Source: Canna indica
Taxonomy: Eukaryota > Streptophyta > Magnoliopsida > Zingiberales > Cannaceae
Direction: 5' to 3'
DNA: 64,000 nt
Assembly (NCBI GenBank): GCA_034359265.1
Contig: CP136890.1
Span: 86,639,501 to 86,703,500 of the forward strand
The notes under the pieces are model-generated. The model made no database searches and was not told the DNA's origin. It worked only from the letters and a program-made list of their open reading frames with translations. Made by a program: the position numbers and the translations under genes. Of this stretch, positions 45,026 to 56,270 are shown in pieces (positions within the stretch are counted from its first letter, which is position 1; each line of letters starts with the position of its first letter).

Positions 45026-47770
45026 TGTCACGCTCCAAAATTCAGGGTCGCGTGATCGGGCAGAGTACATGTCCGTACCCCGAAGCCTATCAACCCATGC
45101 ATACCAATGCGGAATAATAAATGACAATCATGCAGATATCCAATGAACATAAGTAAATGAATAACTCCAAAAGAACACTGAGTCACCAAAAGTGTACACA
45201 ATCTAGGTCTTACATCCAAAATAAAACAAGATGCATGAAATAAACTCCTAAGACTCGACTATGATCCGATGCGTCAAAGACCTGCTGCCTAAGCTTGCCA
45301 CCCTCAACCGCGCCACGTAGGTATGTGAGTACCTCTATTGATATGGAGCTTTAAGAAAACACAAAAGAGAAAGTGATGAGTTCATATTGAACTCAATGAG
45401 TGGCTCGATCCCGAGCCCTCTCTAAGCCAACACATATAACCATAATCATATCATATTCAAATATGAGTATAACCTATCAGATAAATAAATTATCACTATA
45501 GTCCATATGAATAGAATTTAACCATCCACAATGTGCACTAGCACCCACATCCACACTGGCCCATATCGGCCCAAATATAATAAAAGGAATGCAAAAACAA
45601 TCATACGAGTCGGTCACTAGGACGCGCCTAGCGAGCTTCCTGCCCTGGGCCTCTGAGCTAGGATGACCTACTAGTCCCGATAACCCTACTTTGGTTGAGA
45701 AAGACCCTCCAACCAATGCCACTCCGGATCGATCGTTGGCGTGGCTCTCTGACGAGCTTCTCAGTTCATAATCCACTCATTGAGTCGGACAATAGGTCCA
45801 CCAATTAAAGCGCTTCTCAGCCCGACCATACTCCAAGAACAAGCACAACCGTGTCCAATGATAAATGTAAATATATGTAATAATATATCCATAAAAATCC
45901 CTAGGGCAGCTAAAGTATTTGTCGATAATCCCGAGTATGCGCACACGCACCCGTATCCTAGCCCTTCCTCATGCTCTAATCTCTTGGTTGTATACCCTAC
46001 CATTCTAAACCCCACCATTTTCAATCCTAGGTGTATCCATTGAACATAATAAAAGCTAAACATTCATATATGAAATCTCAGCTAGCAACCTATGGTGTTT
46101 CAAGTATAAATATCAGCCTGCACACATGCATCACTAAGTCAATCCACCACCTCAAGCACCCTCACAACATAACTCGACTACCAACATATCCATCATTTTG
46201 AACTTTTTGCACAAGAGGTTTCAACACACCCAGTTTGATACGTGCACATAAAATTTAGTAATTAGCAAACATGCAATCCATTTCCAAAAGAAACCAAGCA
46301 TACTCAGCATGTACACATAAATATTTCTACGAGAATTTCATCTCTACATTCATAAGTTAATTCGGCTCTTCTCACACCAATTTAAGCATGTAAACAGTAT
46401 TTATAATTAAGCTCTTTGCCACAACATAATGATCATAATCAACAACAATTTCACATGGTATGTACTCAATACAAACACCGAATCTAGTATAAACAAATCC
46501 ACAATTTATCATTCAAAAACATAAAATTTTAGCATGCAGTAATCTGAAATTTAACATGTACAATTCCAAAATTTAGCAACCATAAATTTGAGATTTATCA
46601 TGCCCGGCGTGAGGTTCTTACACACAAAATATACCCAACTTGTAGGGTTTGGTCCTAACCATAGGGTTTACCCTAACTCTCAATCTACACATGCATCATC
46701 CAAGAAATATTTCCACGTAATATATATTGGAATTAAGCACTTTAAATTCTGAAATTTAATATGTTCCAAACTAGAAATCAAGATGTGAAAATATAGGATT
46801 TCCGCAAGCCGATAAACCCAATTCATAGGGGTCGGCCCTACCCCTTGTTATACACCCATCATTTTATTCTTCGAAATCTAGGGGGAGAGTTCTCCAATAA
46901 TCCAAGAAAATTCATAATTAAGAATATCACCATATCCAAATCGAGATTCTCAAGAAAATCCTCCCTCCTTAATTCCTCTATTCGTACGGCCCTTGCTTAC
47001 CCTACACCCCCGCTTGATTCATCAATTCCTAAGGACGAGCAAATGATTAAGACCTCGAGAAATTCGAAATATACATGTCACCCTTGAATTAAAACCCAAA
47101 ATTCTCAACCTTCCTCCCCTACCACAAGGTTCAGCCGGCCCTAAGGAACAAGGGCATGCCCTAGGGCTGCTGCACCTTACCCCCTTAATAAGGGCTACGA
47201 TTTCCATCACAAAACACACCAACATGCAAAGAATCAACAGAAAATCCAATCGAACAAGAAAATTCTAGCATATTTCTCAATCATAATGGGCGACTAAACA
47301 TGGGGTAAACAGTTCTATGACTAGGGTTCAAAATCATTCACCGACAAGGGAAGACGAGCCCGAGTCCTCGCGTCAACAATCTCTGGCGGCATCGACTTTC
47401 GATCACCACAAGGTTTGTGTCTCCTCTCCCCTTCCACATAGGGATGCGCGTGGCTCCTCTTGGAGTCGTATCGTCCCAGGGGTTTATTTTATATTTTTTT
47501 TCAAAATTACAAACATAGACCTAACTCAAGTTAAACCCATAAATCCACTTATACACATCCAAATTGAGTTTCGATCGAACCTCCGGACTCGACTCAAGCC
47601 CTACTCAGATCCAATATCCAAACAACTTATTAAAAATAATTTTCCTTGCGCAATTAGGCCATACGATCTAATCGCGCCCTCCAGTGATTCACCTAGCCTG
47701 CTTCGACGTGCATCCTGATTTTCCCGCTAAAATCAAAATAAAATAAATTAGATTTTTTGCGGGCATTACA
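45026..47770 (-). repeat. Ty3/gypsy 3' LTR
   Basis: On the minus strand it runs TGTAATGCCCGC...GAGCGTGACA, 2745 bp, and is preceded by the purine run AAGGGGGGAAGAT. The stop codon of pol (TAA) lies in its first bases, as is common in chromovirus-type elements. The many small open frames inside are not genes. Confidence 0.85.
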
Positions 47771-47955
47771 ATCTTCCCCCCTTAAAGAAAATTTGTCCTT
47801 GAATTTTTGGGTAAGAAAAGAATTTTACCAATTCATCAAAGAGATAAGGATATTTCTCTTTCATCTCTCGCTCAACCTCTAAGGTAGCCTCTTGACCCGA
47901 GTGGTGTTCCCACCGAACCTTTACCAGAAGGACCTCCTTGGATAAAAACGAGAAC
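47771..47955 (-). pseudogene. Ty3/gypsy pol C-terminus
   Basis: The minus-strand frame reads VLLVKVRWEHHSGQEATLEV and REMKEKYPYLF, the VKVLWRHH-EEATWE-YPHLF block that ends the integrase region of plant Tekay/Del-like gypsy elements, followed by FFKGGRL and stop. It breaks off at 47955, so the rest of the element is missing. Confidence 0.85.
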
Positions 47956-48835
47956 TACAAGAAAAAAATTATCAAAAATAGAACCAATTTTGACAATATA
48001 CCTTTAATGCCCTTGTATGTTGTTTTAACAGAACATAATATTATTCAATATTATGTTAGGGTGAAACAGCATACTGAACACACACAATTTTTTTTAAACT
48101 AATTTCTCTTCTCCCATCTCTTCTTTCCCACCGCCATCGGTGCCTTGTGATCACACTATCACCACTAACCTCGATAACTAAGAATATCCACCACTCCTCT
48201 CTTATTTTTCGGTGGCATTAGTGCATTGAGGACCTTCAAAATCTCTTTCATCATCCCTATAAAATCCTAGGTGCAATCTTAGGATCGAATCAATGGAGGC
48301 TAAGATTTGGAAAAGGAAGAAGGAAGATGAAAGAAGATGAGAAGAGAAGAGAGGAAACTCTTATTAAAGAGTTATGGACTTTCATTTCGACTTCATTTGG
48401 TCGAAAATCGACAAGGAGGAATAAGAGGATGCCAAAAGGTGGATGTTTGCAACGTGTGAAGGCAGACAAGGAGGAATAAGAGGATGCCAAAAGATGGATG
48501 TTTGCAACATGTGAAGGCGATTGAAGTTACATGCTAATTGAATGTAATTTTAATCATTTTTCAGAAATAATATTCTAAAAGAGATAAGAATGCTGATTAG
48601 ATAAGTAAGAATAGTTTGATATAACTACGAAGGGAGAGAGAGAGGCCCATTTAATTTGATGTTTCAAAACATATTTATAAGTTTTGGGATTAGCTTTAAT
48701 GACCATGCAACATCATTCGATTAACAAGAAATGCTCCATATAAGAACTTTAATTTGAAAGGTGAAATTTGATGTTATACCTTGATATTTTAAGTTTGATT
48801 TGATCGATAAATTTGATTATTAATCAATCTCTTGT
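47951..48835. other. Segment starting with a CACTA-like end; contains a 55-bp tandem duplication
   Basis: CTACAAGAAAA at 47953-47963 resembles the CACTACAAGAAAA terminus of some plant CACTA elements, and the gypsy sequence stops just there. No opposite terminus is found. 48410-48464 and 48465-48518 are tandem copies (GACAAGGAGGAATAAGAGG...). No gene seen. Confidence 0.4.
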
Positions 48836-48839
48836 TTTA

Positions 48840-49438
48840 CCGAAGAAGAAAATGATATATTATTAACTAATCAGCCTAACGTTCAATACATCAAAAGCCA
48901 AAATGCTATCCAATTAAGGAGGGCGAGAGAAAGTCCACACATTGGATTTCTTATTTATTCGATCCCTATTTGCTACCCAATGGACAACTTTATTAATATA
49001 TCGGGAAACATGAAAAAAGTTAACAAATGAAAAAGAGGTCTTCAAAGAGCAAATATCTTGCACCGAGGATCAAATCTTTCAAGGGGTGGGTGAAGAGTTA
49101 TTTAGAGCATCAATGAGTTGTTTACAATCCGATTTCACAATGGTAAAATTCATATTCACAGAAGCAGCAAAGGTTAAAGCATAGAAAACAATCATAACTT
49201 CACAAAAAAGAGCACTATCAACCTTGGAAAAATTGCACGCAACGTAAAGGCATTTACCTACATGATCTCTAAAGATATTACCTGAGCCTCCATCAGGATT
49301 AGCAAAGGATCCATAGTAATTAATTTTAATAGAATTAGAACCCGGTGGAAGCCAACGAGGAATAATAGTAGACATAGGATTATTAACCTCAGATACTAAC
49401 TCTTTCTTAAACCGACTTGAGAATTGATTATTAATCAA
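48840..49438 (-). pseudogene. LINE RNase H remnant
   Basis: The minus-strand frame 49438-49079 has RWLPPGSNSIKINYYGSFAN (normally KINTDGS), GSGNIFRDHVGKCL, and ALTFAASVNMNFTIVKSDCK, the plant L1 RNase H order. Downstream frames to about 48850 give FHVSRYINKVVHWVANR and the final Leu-rich block. The first catalytic Asp (NTDGS to NYYGS) is lost. It stands alone; the RT part is missing. Confidence 0.8.
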
Positions 49439-49439
49439 T

Positions 49440-50824
49440 ATTAAGTAAGGTTTAATGAATAAAATTCAATCGGTATTTAATTTAACAAAATAAAAATGGA
49501 TCGATCTAGTCACAATCATTTTAATTGAATCAAAGTTTACAATTTTAAAATATTGTTTTTTTTATTTGGATTCACTGAATCAATTAGGTTAATCTGAATT
49601 CATGACTCAATAGACTTAACATGACTCCTAAACTCTTTTAAGGAAATGTTGGACCTTCTTGCAAATGAGAGAGTATCCCAAAATTCACTCACTATAAATC
49701 TATTTCCTCTGTAATTTAATTTTGTTTTGACCATTCAACTTAATTTAATATTTTTAAGAAAAAATATCAACATGTACTTCCACCTAATTCATCATTTAGT
49801 CAAATGTCAATTTTCCTCGACACAATACAAAATTTAAATTCAAGCAATTCTTTTTCTTGCTCATCGAAAGTATCCATCTTGTATAGTGATGGGAGATACA
49901 AGATATTGGGCCCACAAGGGCTCCACATTCTTCCAATCAATGATGAAAAAGTGTACTCTAGTATTTATATATCCTTAGAAAATTTCTTAAATGTCAAATA
50001 TATATCCTTTGATAATTTTTAAAGAAGCTTTGCAAATAATCTCCATTAGTTTATTTTGAACATAATTCTTTGGACATTAATATTGTTGGAAAAATTACAA
50101 TTGAACTTACATACTTAAATAAATAAATAATCATGACTACATGGATGAACTTGAGTTGATAAATTTTTTTATAGTATTCAGCAATAAATAAATAATAATA
50201 ATAATAATAATATATATATATATATATATATAGTTTGATAATAAAATGGTTAAAAATACTTATTTTATGAATAAAATTAAAAAAAATTGTCACCAACATA
50301 AAAACTTGTATATACACACACACGCACGTAGAAAGTCTAATAATAAAATGATTAAAAATACTTATTTTATGAATAAAATTAGAAAAAATTGTCACAAACA
50401 TAAAAACTTTTGATAAATTTATCAAAATCGTAAACTTTAAGATATTTATTAAAATTATAATTATTTTTAGCAAAATCCTAAAATATCATCCAAAAACATC
50501 AAATCCTTCCAAACTCTGTTTATTCATTTCTCTTTCAATAAATAAATATTTTTTTGGTTGTACATGATTTTTCTATAAAGTTTATCTGATTTTTTTACTT
50601 ACAAAAAAAATTAGAATAAAAAAATTGCCCTCACCCCCCAAAATATGAAAATTCTCATGGTTCATTTCTTGATTCAGTTACAAAATCTTTTGGTTAAACA
50701 AAAAACAGAATTCATGATTGTAGGGGTAAAATAATTCAACAAAAGAAAAACCAAAACTTTTTTTTAGTTTCAACTAAAAAAATCCAAAAAAAAAAGTTAC
50801 AACCAAGATAACCGAAGAAATTTA
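49440..50824. other. AT-rich intergenic DNA with a local duplication
   Basis: 50232-50310 and 50333-50408 are direct copies (AAAAATACTTATTTTATGAAT, AATTGTCAC-AACATAAAAAC) separated by a (CA)n/(TA)n stretch. No gene; the minus-strand frame 50051-50473 is composition only. Confidence 0.5.
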
Positions 50825-51401
50825 TAGGGCGTACATCGGTACCGGATAGACCTAGAACCGATTGAACCTACCCGATTGGGTAGGTTCTGAATAGACCTAA
50901 ATTAAATTCGGGTAGGGTTCGGGATAAAAATTAAGGAATCGGTTAAAATTGATTTCGGTTACGAGTCCAACACATCGGGTACCCTGAATCAGAATCAGAA
51001 ATGGAACCAATACTCGAAACTGGTGCTCGAAACTTGTATCCTAGAACCTGATCATTTACAGGTTCAAACAGGGTACCCTGTTGGAATATATTTTGAAACC
51101 TGTTCTAAAATCTGTTGGAATCTGTTCTAGAACATGTACTAAAACAAGTTAGAGCATATTTTGGAACTTGTTGGAACCTATTCTGAAACTTGTTGGAACT
51201 TGTTCTGAAACATGTAAATAAACATGTTCCAACATGATATCCAGAATCAAAATTGGAACCAAAACCAGTGGTTCTGGGTAGGATCCGATTCCAGGCTCGA
51301 ACATGGTAGGGTTCGATTCCAAAACTTAAGAACTGATCCTGTATATGGTAGGGTCTAGGTATCATGAAAAATACAGAGTATCCAGACAACGCTCACCCCT
51401 A
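50825..51401. mobile_element. hAT MITE, GGAACCTGTT type
   Basis: Ends TAGGGCGTACA and CGCTCACCCCTA are worn inverse copies. Flanks GAAATTTA (50817-50824) and TAAATTTA (51402-51409) match at 7 of 8. The interior has loose tandem copies of TTGGAACTTGTTCTGAAAC (51060-51240) and GGTAGGGTTCG motifs. Confidence 0.8.
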
Positions 51402-51696
51402 TAAATTTAGTAAAAAATAGATTCAACAAAAAAATTGTTGAACAAGATTGAGAAATGAATCATGAGAATTTCAAGGAATTTAACATTTTTGGAACATATT
51501 TTGGGATTTTTTTTCTCAAAAAATAACGATGATTTTAATAAATATTTTGAAATTTTATGATTTGACGAATCCACAAATGTTTTTTTGGGAAGTTTCTCAA
51601 AATTTTAACGTCGGTGACAAAGCCTAATTAATTATTAGGTTACCTTAGGTTGGGGGCGGCTCGACATGTATGGCTCAGATTGGACCCGATTAGTAC

Positions 51697-52149
51697 TAGG
51701 GGTGAGCACGGGTCGGGACGTCCCGATCGTCCCGATCTGGCTTGACCCGAAAAGTCGGGACAAATCCCGTCTCGGTTCAAAGTCAGGACGGGATTGGGAT
51801 AAATATGTCCATCCCGATTAAAAATCGGGACGGGACCAGGACGATACAAAAAAAATCGGGATTATTCTGTCCCGGCCCAGTTTATAATATAAGTAATATT
51901 AAATATATAATATTATTTTTTTGGGAAAAGATATTAATTATTTTAATGGAGATATTATTTTTTTTTTATAAAAAAAATTAATATTAATAAATTCGGGACG
52001 TCCCGGTTCCGTCCCGAATTTTTCGGGACGGGACAAAATCGGGATGCTTCGTATTCGAGACCGGGATACATATTTACGTCCCGACTCAAAAACGAGATGG
52101 GACCGGGACATATCAAATCCCGGCCCATCATGTCCCGAGCTCACCCCTA
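51697..52149. mobile_element. hAT MITE, CGTCCCGAT / ATCGGGACG type
   Basis: Ends TAGGGGTGAGC and GCTCACCCCTA are perfect inverse copies of 11 bp. Flanks ATTAGTAC (51689-51696) and GTTAGTAC (52150-52157) match at 7 of 8. The whole body is a mosaic of CGGGACG and CGTCCCG. The clean TIRs suggest it is among the youngest hAT copies in the window. Confidence 0.88.
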
Positions 52150-52370
52150 GTTAGTACAAGAAAATATAATGTATAGCTTATTAATTAATTCCTTAGTGTT
52201 GAGGTCGAATGGTGTCCTTTCAATCAATAACTCCTTTTTAAATATAATGTATAGCTTATTAATTAATTCCAATATTATTTTTTTACATGTCCATTTAAAC
52301 TGAATCGAATCAACCTAAATCGATGAGCTAGCTATTAATTATTATTATTTTAGAAAAAAAGTCGGGAACG

Positions 52371-54098
52371 ATGGCGTTCGTGACTCCCTTGGCAACTTGC
52401 GTGGAGATCTCCCCGACGATCGCCGACGACGGCGATCCCCTCCCTCCCAATGATTCTTTCCCCTCCGCACAACAACCTCCAACTTCCTTTGATATCTCCA
52501 TGGTGGAACCTCTTTCCTCTCCGCCGGATGCAGTGCAGCAACGAATCCCTCAAGTCATGTCGACGACGAATCAACAAGGGACACAAGCCTTTTTCGCTTC
52601 CTCCCTTCTGGCTTCTTCAGAAGACGAGCCTATGGCCGATTCGACTTCTCCTCCGGCAGTTTTGACACTAGGTGGAAACCCTAATTTCATGGAGCCGACT
52701 AAATCCTCCTCCATCTATTCAACCTTAGTCTCGGCTGACGTGCCGATGACAAAAGCAGCCCTTCCCTCTACCGACCTGATGCGAGATGGAAGCCCTACTC
52801 CTCCTTCATCCAATGTTGCCCCAAATGTGGGGATTCAACCGCCTGAACAATACTTCCCTCAACCATAGACGACCCTACCATCTAAAGAAGTATCAAACGA
52901 TGCCTTCAGCCCTCTGCATGGGAACCTTCACAGAGGCCGAAACCCTTATTATGCGACCCCTACCAACAACTTGGGGATACAGGCCCCTACTTCTCCTACT
53001 ATGGTTCCTAATGTAAACTCTGTTTGTTCTCCTAACTTGTAGACTCCTAATGTTTCAATTTTTCACAGGGATTTGAACCCCAATCCAAAGGAGAACACTC
53101 AGCCTAAACCAAAGCACACTGCTGTGAACTCTAAACCCATGACATGGGCGCAAATTTTGCAAAATTCCCATTCCAAAGATCTTGAGTAGGCCAAATCATC
53201 TACCCTTGCAAAAATTGTAAGTAATACATCTGATAAGGTCTCTTTTTCACAAGAACAAGTTACTGAATGACAATCACAATGGCATACTAGCATTGTAGGT
53301 AAATTTCTTGGCTGCTCGCCACCTTTACATGTTGTTTCTAGATGGGCTATGAATTTATGGTCTTCATATGGTCTTTGCAATGTTATGGACTAAGAAGAAG
53401 GATTTTTTGTGTTTAAATTTCTTGAAAAACAAAATGCTACCACTGTCCTAACAGGTGGACCGTGGTCTTGTAGAGGTGACATCATAAAATTAGTGCCTTG
53501 GAAGCCTTTCTTTAGGCCTTGGTTAGAGGACTTCTCCTCTGCGCCTGTTTGGCTAAGACTGCATGCTCTTCCTTAGAACTATGGAACATTACTTCTGTGA
53601 CTTTAATTGCTAATAGTATTGATAAACTTATTTTCATTGATTCTAGATCCTTTGAGTTTCATAGAGGAAAATATATAAGAGTTTGTGTTGAAATTGATCT
53701 TTAAAAACCTGTGATGCAAGATATTTGATATATGTTCATGGTAATGAATTTTTTCAACCTGTTATTCATGAGAACTTGCCATCTGTTTATTTTCTCTGTG
53801 GATTGGTAGGGCATAGAGAAAATTCATGTAACAAACATCACAATAACCTACATAACAGTACCTTAGACTCCTCCTCTAAACTAAATAATCAATCTAGCAA
53901 TCTCATTCCCTCTCCTAGCCCTTCTAAGGGAACTAAGGGGCCTTAGACTCCAAGTGTTGAGGAACCGGTGTGTGGCTCTTAAATCCAAGTTAGAATGAAG
54001 AAGGATCGTAAAAACTTTACTAAACAATAGAACCCTCCTACTGCAAATTCAGATCCATCTCCTTCTAAAACCAACACTAACATGCACAAGGATGCCTC
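52371..54098 (+). pseudogene. LINE/L1 ORF1 (nucleic-acid-binding protein), N-terminal and middle part
   Basis: A Met at 52371 starts a 165-codon Ser/Pro/Thr-rich stretch, ending in a stop at 52868. Further frames carry KPMTWAQIL (53130), SIVGKFLGCSPPLHVVSRWA (53290), GFFVFKFLE and VLTGGPWSCRGDIIKLVPWK (to 53510), DFSSAPVWLRLHALP, and the CCHC knuckle PSVYFLCGLVGHRENSC near 53790. These are the DUF4283-like and zinc-knuckle regions of plant L1 ORF1. The first Cys of the knuckle is Tyr here. At least six stops. It is cut at 54098 by a solo LTR and resumes at 63633. Confidence 0.85.
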
Positions 54099-54798
54099 TG
54101 TTGGCTTAAGGTTTTCAACATTGGTCTTAATCTCGGTTTTGATGATAACAAACATGGAACTAATGATTTCATGAAGAGTTATTTTCAGGTTCCATAACGG
54201 TTAGCGCACGACATCCGCGATCGAAAAAATCGAAGAAATCAGAAGGACGTTGGTCGACGCGCTCGGATTCGTCGGGAAGATAGAGTTTAGGTTTAGGATG
54301 TCTAGTGTATATTGTAAATCCTCATAATGATGCATAAGAACCCAAAAAACCAATCTCGATCCCCAAAATATGAAAATTCGAAATCTCCCTGAAACTCACT
54401 AAGCCTAGGGAGCTCCTTGGAGGGCTATATGTTCTAGACATTTACTTGACATAAAAAATGGCGGTAATTGCTCCTTGGATCAAAACTAGATAATGATGTA
54501 TTTTAAAGGATTTTTTGGAAGCCTTTAGCATACCCATAATTGATCTGGGAGATTAGAAAATTTCTATTTTCAAAAAATTTGTACTAGACCATAAAAACCA
54601 GATTTTGATTCTTAAGGATTTTGATTTTTTAGATATTTTTATTGAATACAAATGAGGGGTAATCCTTATATAACATTTATGTTTTAAAGTTAATAAATAT
54701 TATATAAGTAGACTTAGAGAAGACGGAACCCAAACAAGCAAAGAAAACCAAGCAAACTAGCAGTCTGCCTATTTTTCGGTCGACCGATCGATCGATCG
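54099..54798 (+). repeat. Solo LTR of SIRE-type copia family, left part
   Basis: It starts TGTTGGCTTAAGG at 54099 directly after GCCTC. It carries TTTTGATGATAACAAAC and the family's opening sequence. It is interrupted at 54798, inside a CGATCGATCG stretch, by the gag-only element, and resumes at 62637. Confidence 0.85.
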
Positions 54799-56270
54799 TG
54801 TTGGAGAAATAGCAACACTAGAGGGGGGGTGAATAGTATATTTACTAATTCAATTTTGATTGTTTACTTAGATTACTTAGGCGAATTATTATTTTACGAT
54901 TGGATGCGGAAGCAATAATAAAACAATTAAGCACAACCAAATATAACAATGCAAACACAAGATTTATAGTGATTCCGCCCCAATGCCTACTCCACTACCT
55001 AAGCACCCCACTTAGGATTTCCAAACTAAGTTTTACTAGATTAATTAGTTTCCCTTACACAGAGGACTTTGACTCGAAGAATCGCACTCTCAACCTAAGG
55101 CACTTCCGCACCCGGAAGTCTCCGCCTTCTTACCGATAGCTCTCTTCCACCTCAACCCTAAGGGATACCTCAACTAATCCTAGTAAAAACTAAGTTTACA
55201 CAAGTGGCTTTACACCTTACAATAAGGTAACCACTTCCACAACAAGACCTAACAGCCTAGGTCTTCCACACGCACAAATCAAACAAAGACAGTTTTAAAT
55301 AACCGTTAAAAATACAAGTGAAAAGAGCTTAAAATAAAACCAAGAATTCATTCTCTTTTCCTAGCTTTGAAACCTCCAACTCGCCAGAAGATGAATCTGA
55401 AGTCGAAGCAGAGTTGAGGAGTAGACGGCGCCTAAAGAAGAACTCGACGGAAGAGCAGAGCGCGCTGCAATCGATCTTTGGAAGGCTAAAAAAAACTTTC
55501 TTTTAATTGCTCAATAAAGTCTGTAGAAGTCAAGGAAGGAGGTTAGAGAGGTTAGATGAATGATATTTATAGCCTCTTAAGGAAACGTCAGCTCAAGGGA
55601 TAGAAAACTATCCATTGCAGAGGCTCGGTCGATTGGTAGGTCGATCGACCGCCCGAACAACCGTTGCATTCCTCACTATGTGCGGTCGATCGACGCGTCG
55701 ACCGCCCAGACGCAAAATTGGCGACCCCACATTCTATCGACCCATCGGTCGACCGACGCAAGGAAGCTAGGGTTGTACGACTGCGCGATCCTCAATCCGG
55801 TCGACCGATCGGTCGACCGCTAGGGCTACTGCCCATTTCTGGCCTCTGTTGGTCGACCGGGTGGTCGACCGAATTGGCTACTGCCAATTTCTTACACTCT
55901 TCGGTCGACCGACCAATCGACCGATCAATCGATCGAACAAAGGCTGATATTGATTTTTCAGCCTTTTTTCTTGCGCGCTTCATTTTCGGGTTTCGGCTTT
56001 CAACGAGCATCAACTTGGAGAGCTTTCCATGTGAACTTTGAGCTCGTCCAATGTGACTTTGGTGCACTCATCGATCTTCGAGAAATTTCCGCGACGAACC
56101 TGAGTGCGACGATCAATGTTCTTTCGATTTATCATTTATCCGATCGAGGACATCGAACGCTACTCGATATGGAACCTGAAAGATTTATCAACGAAATATT
56201 AGTTCCATATTTGTATCATCAAAACCGAGATTAAGAGATTAAGACCAATGTTGAAAACCTAAAGCCAACA
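54799..56270 (-). repeat. 3' LTR of the gag-only element
   Basis: 1472 bp, plus-strand TGTTGGAGAAAT...AAAGCCAACA. The minus-strand TATA-like GCTATAAATAT is near 55570, with the palindrome array upstream of it at 55630-55940. The small open frames 55664-56234 are LTR sequence. Confidence 0.9.
55630..55940. repeat. GGTCGACC/CGATCG palindrome array in U3 (3' LTR)
   Basis: About nine clusters such as CGGTCGACCGATCGGTCGAC spaced 20-60 bases apart, just upstream of the LTR TATA-like box. The same array is at 61940-62290 and, in the outer solo LTR, at 54770-54798 plus 62632-62800. Confidence 0.85.

Noticed and set aside
45477..46063. Open frames of about 100 codons on both strands
   Set aside because: They lie inside the gypsy LTR and match no protein blocks.
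50051..50473. 140-codon minus-strand hydrophobic frame
   Set aside because: It is driven by AT-rich direct repeats and a (TA)n run; Ile/Tyr/Phe content follows base composition.
55630..55940. Regularly spaced palindromes resembling a CRISPR array
   Set aside because: Plant nuclear LTR; units and spacers vary in length and the spacers recur between LTR copies.
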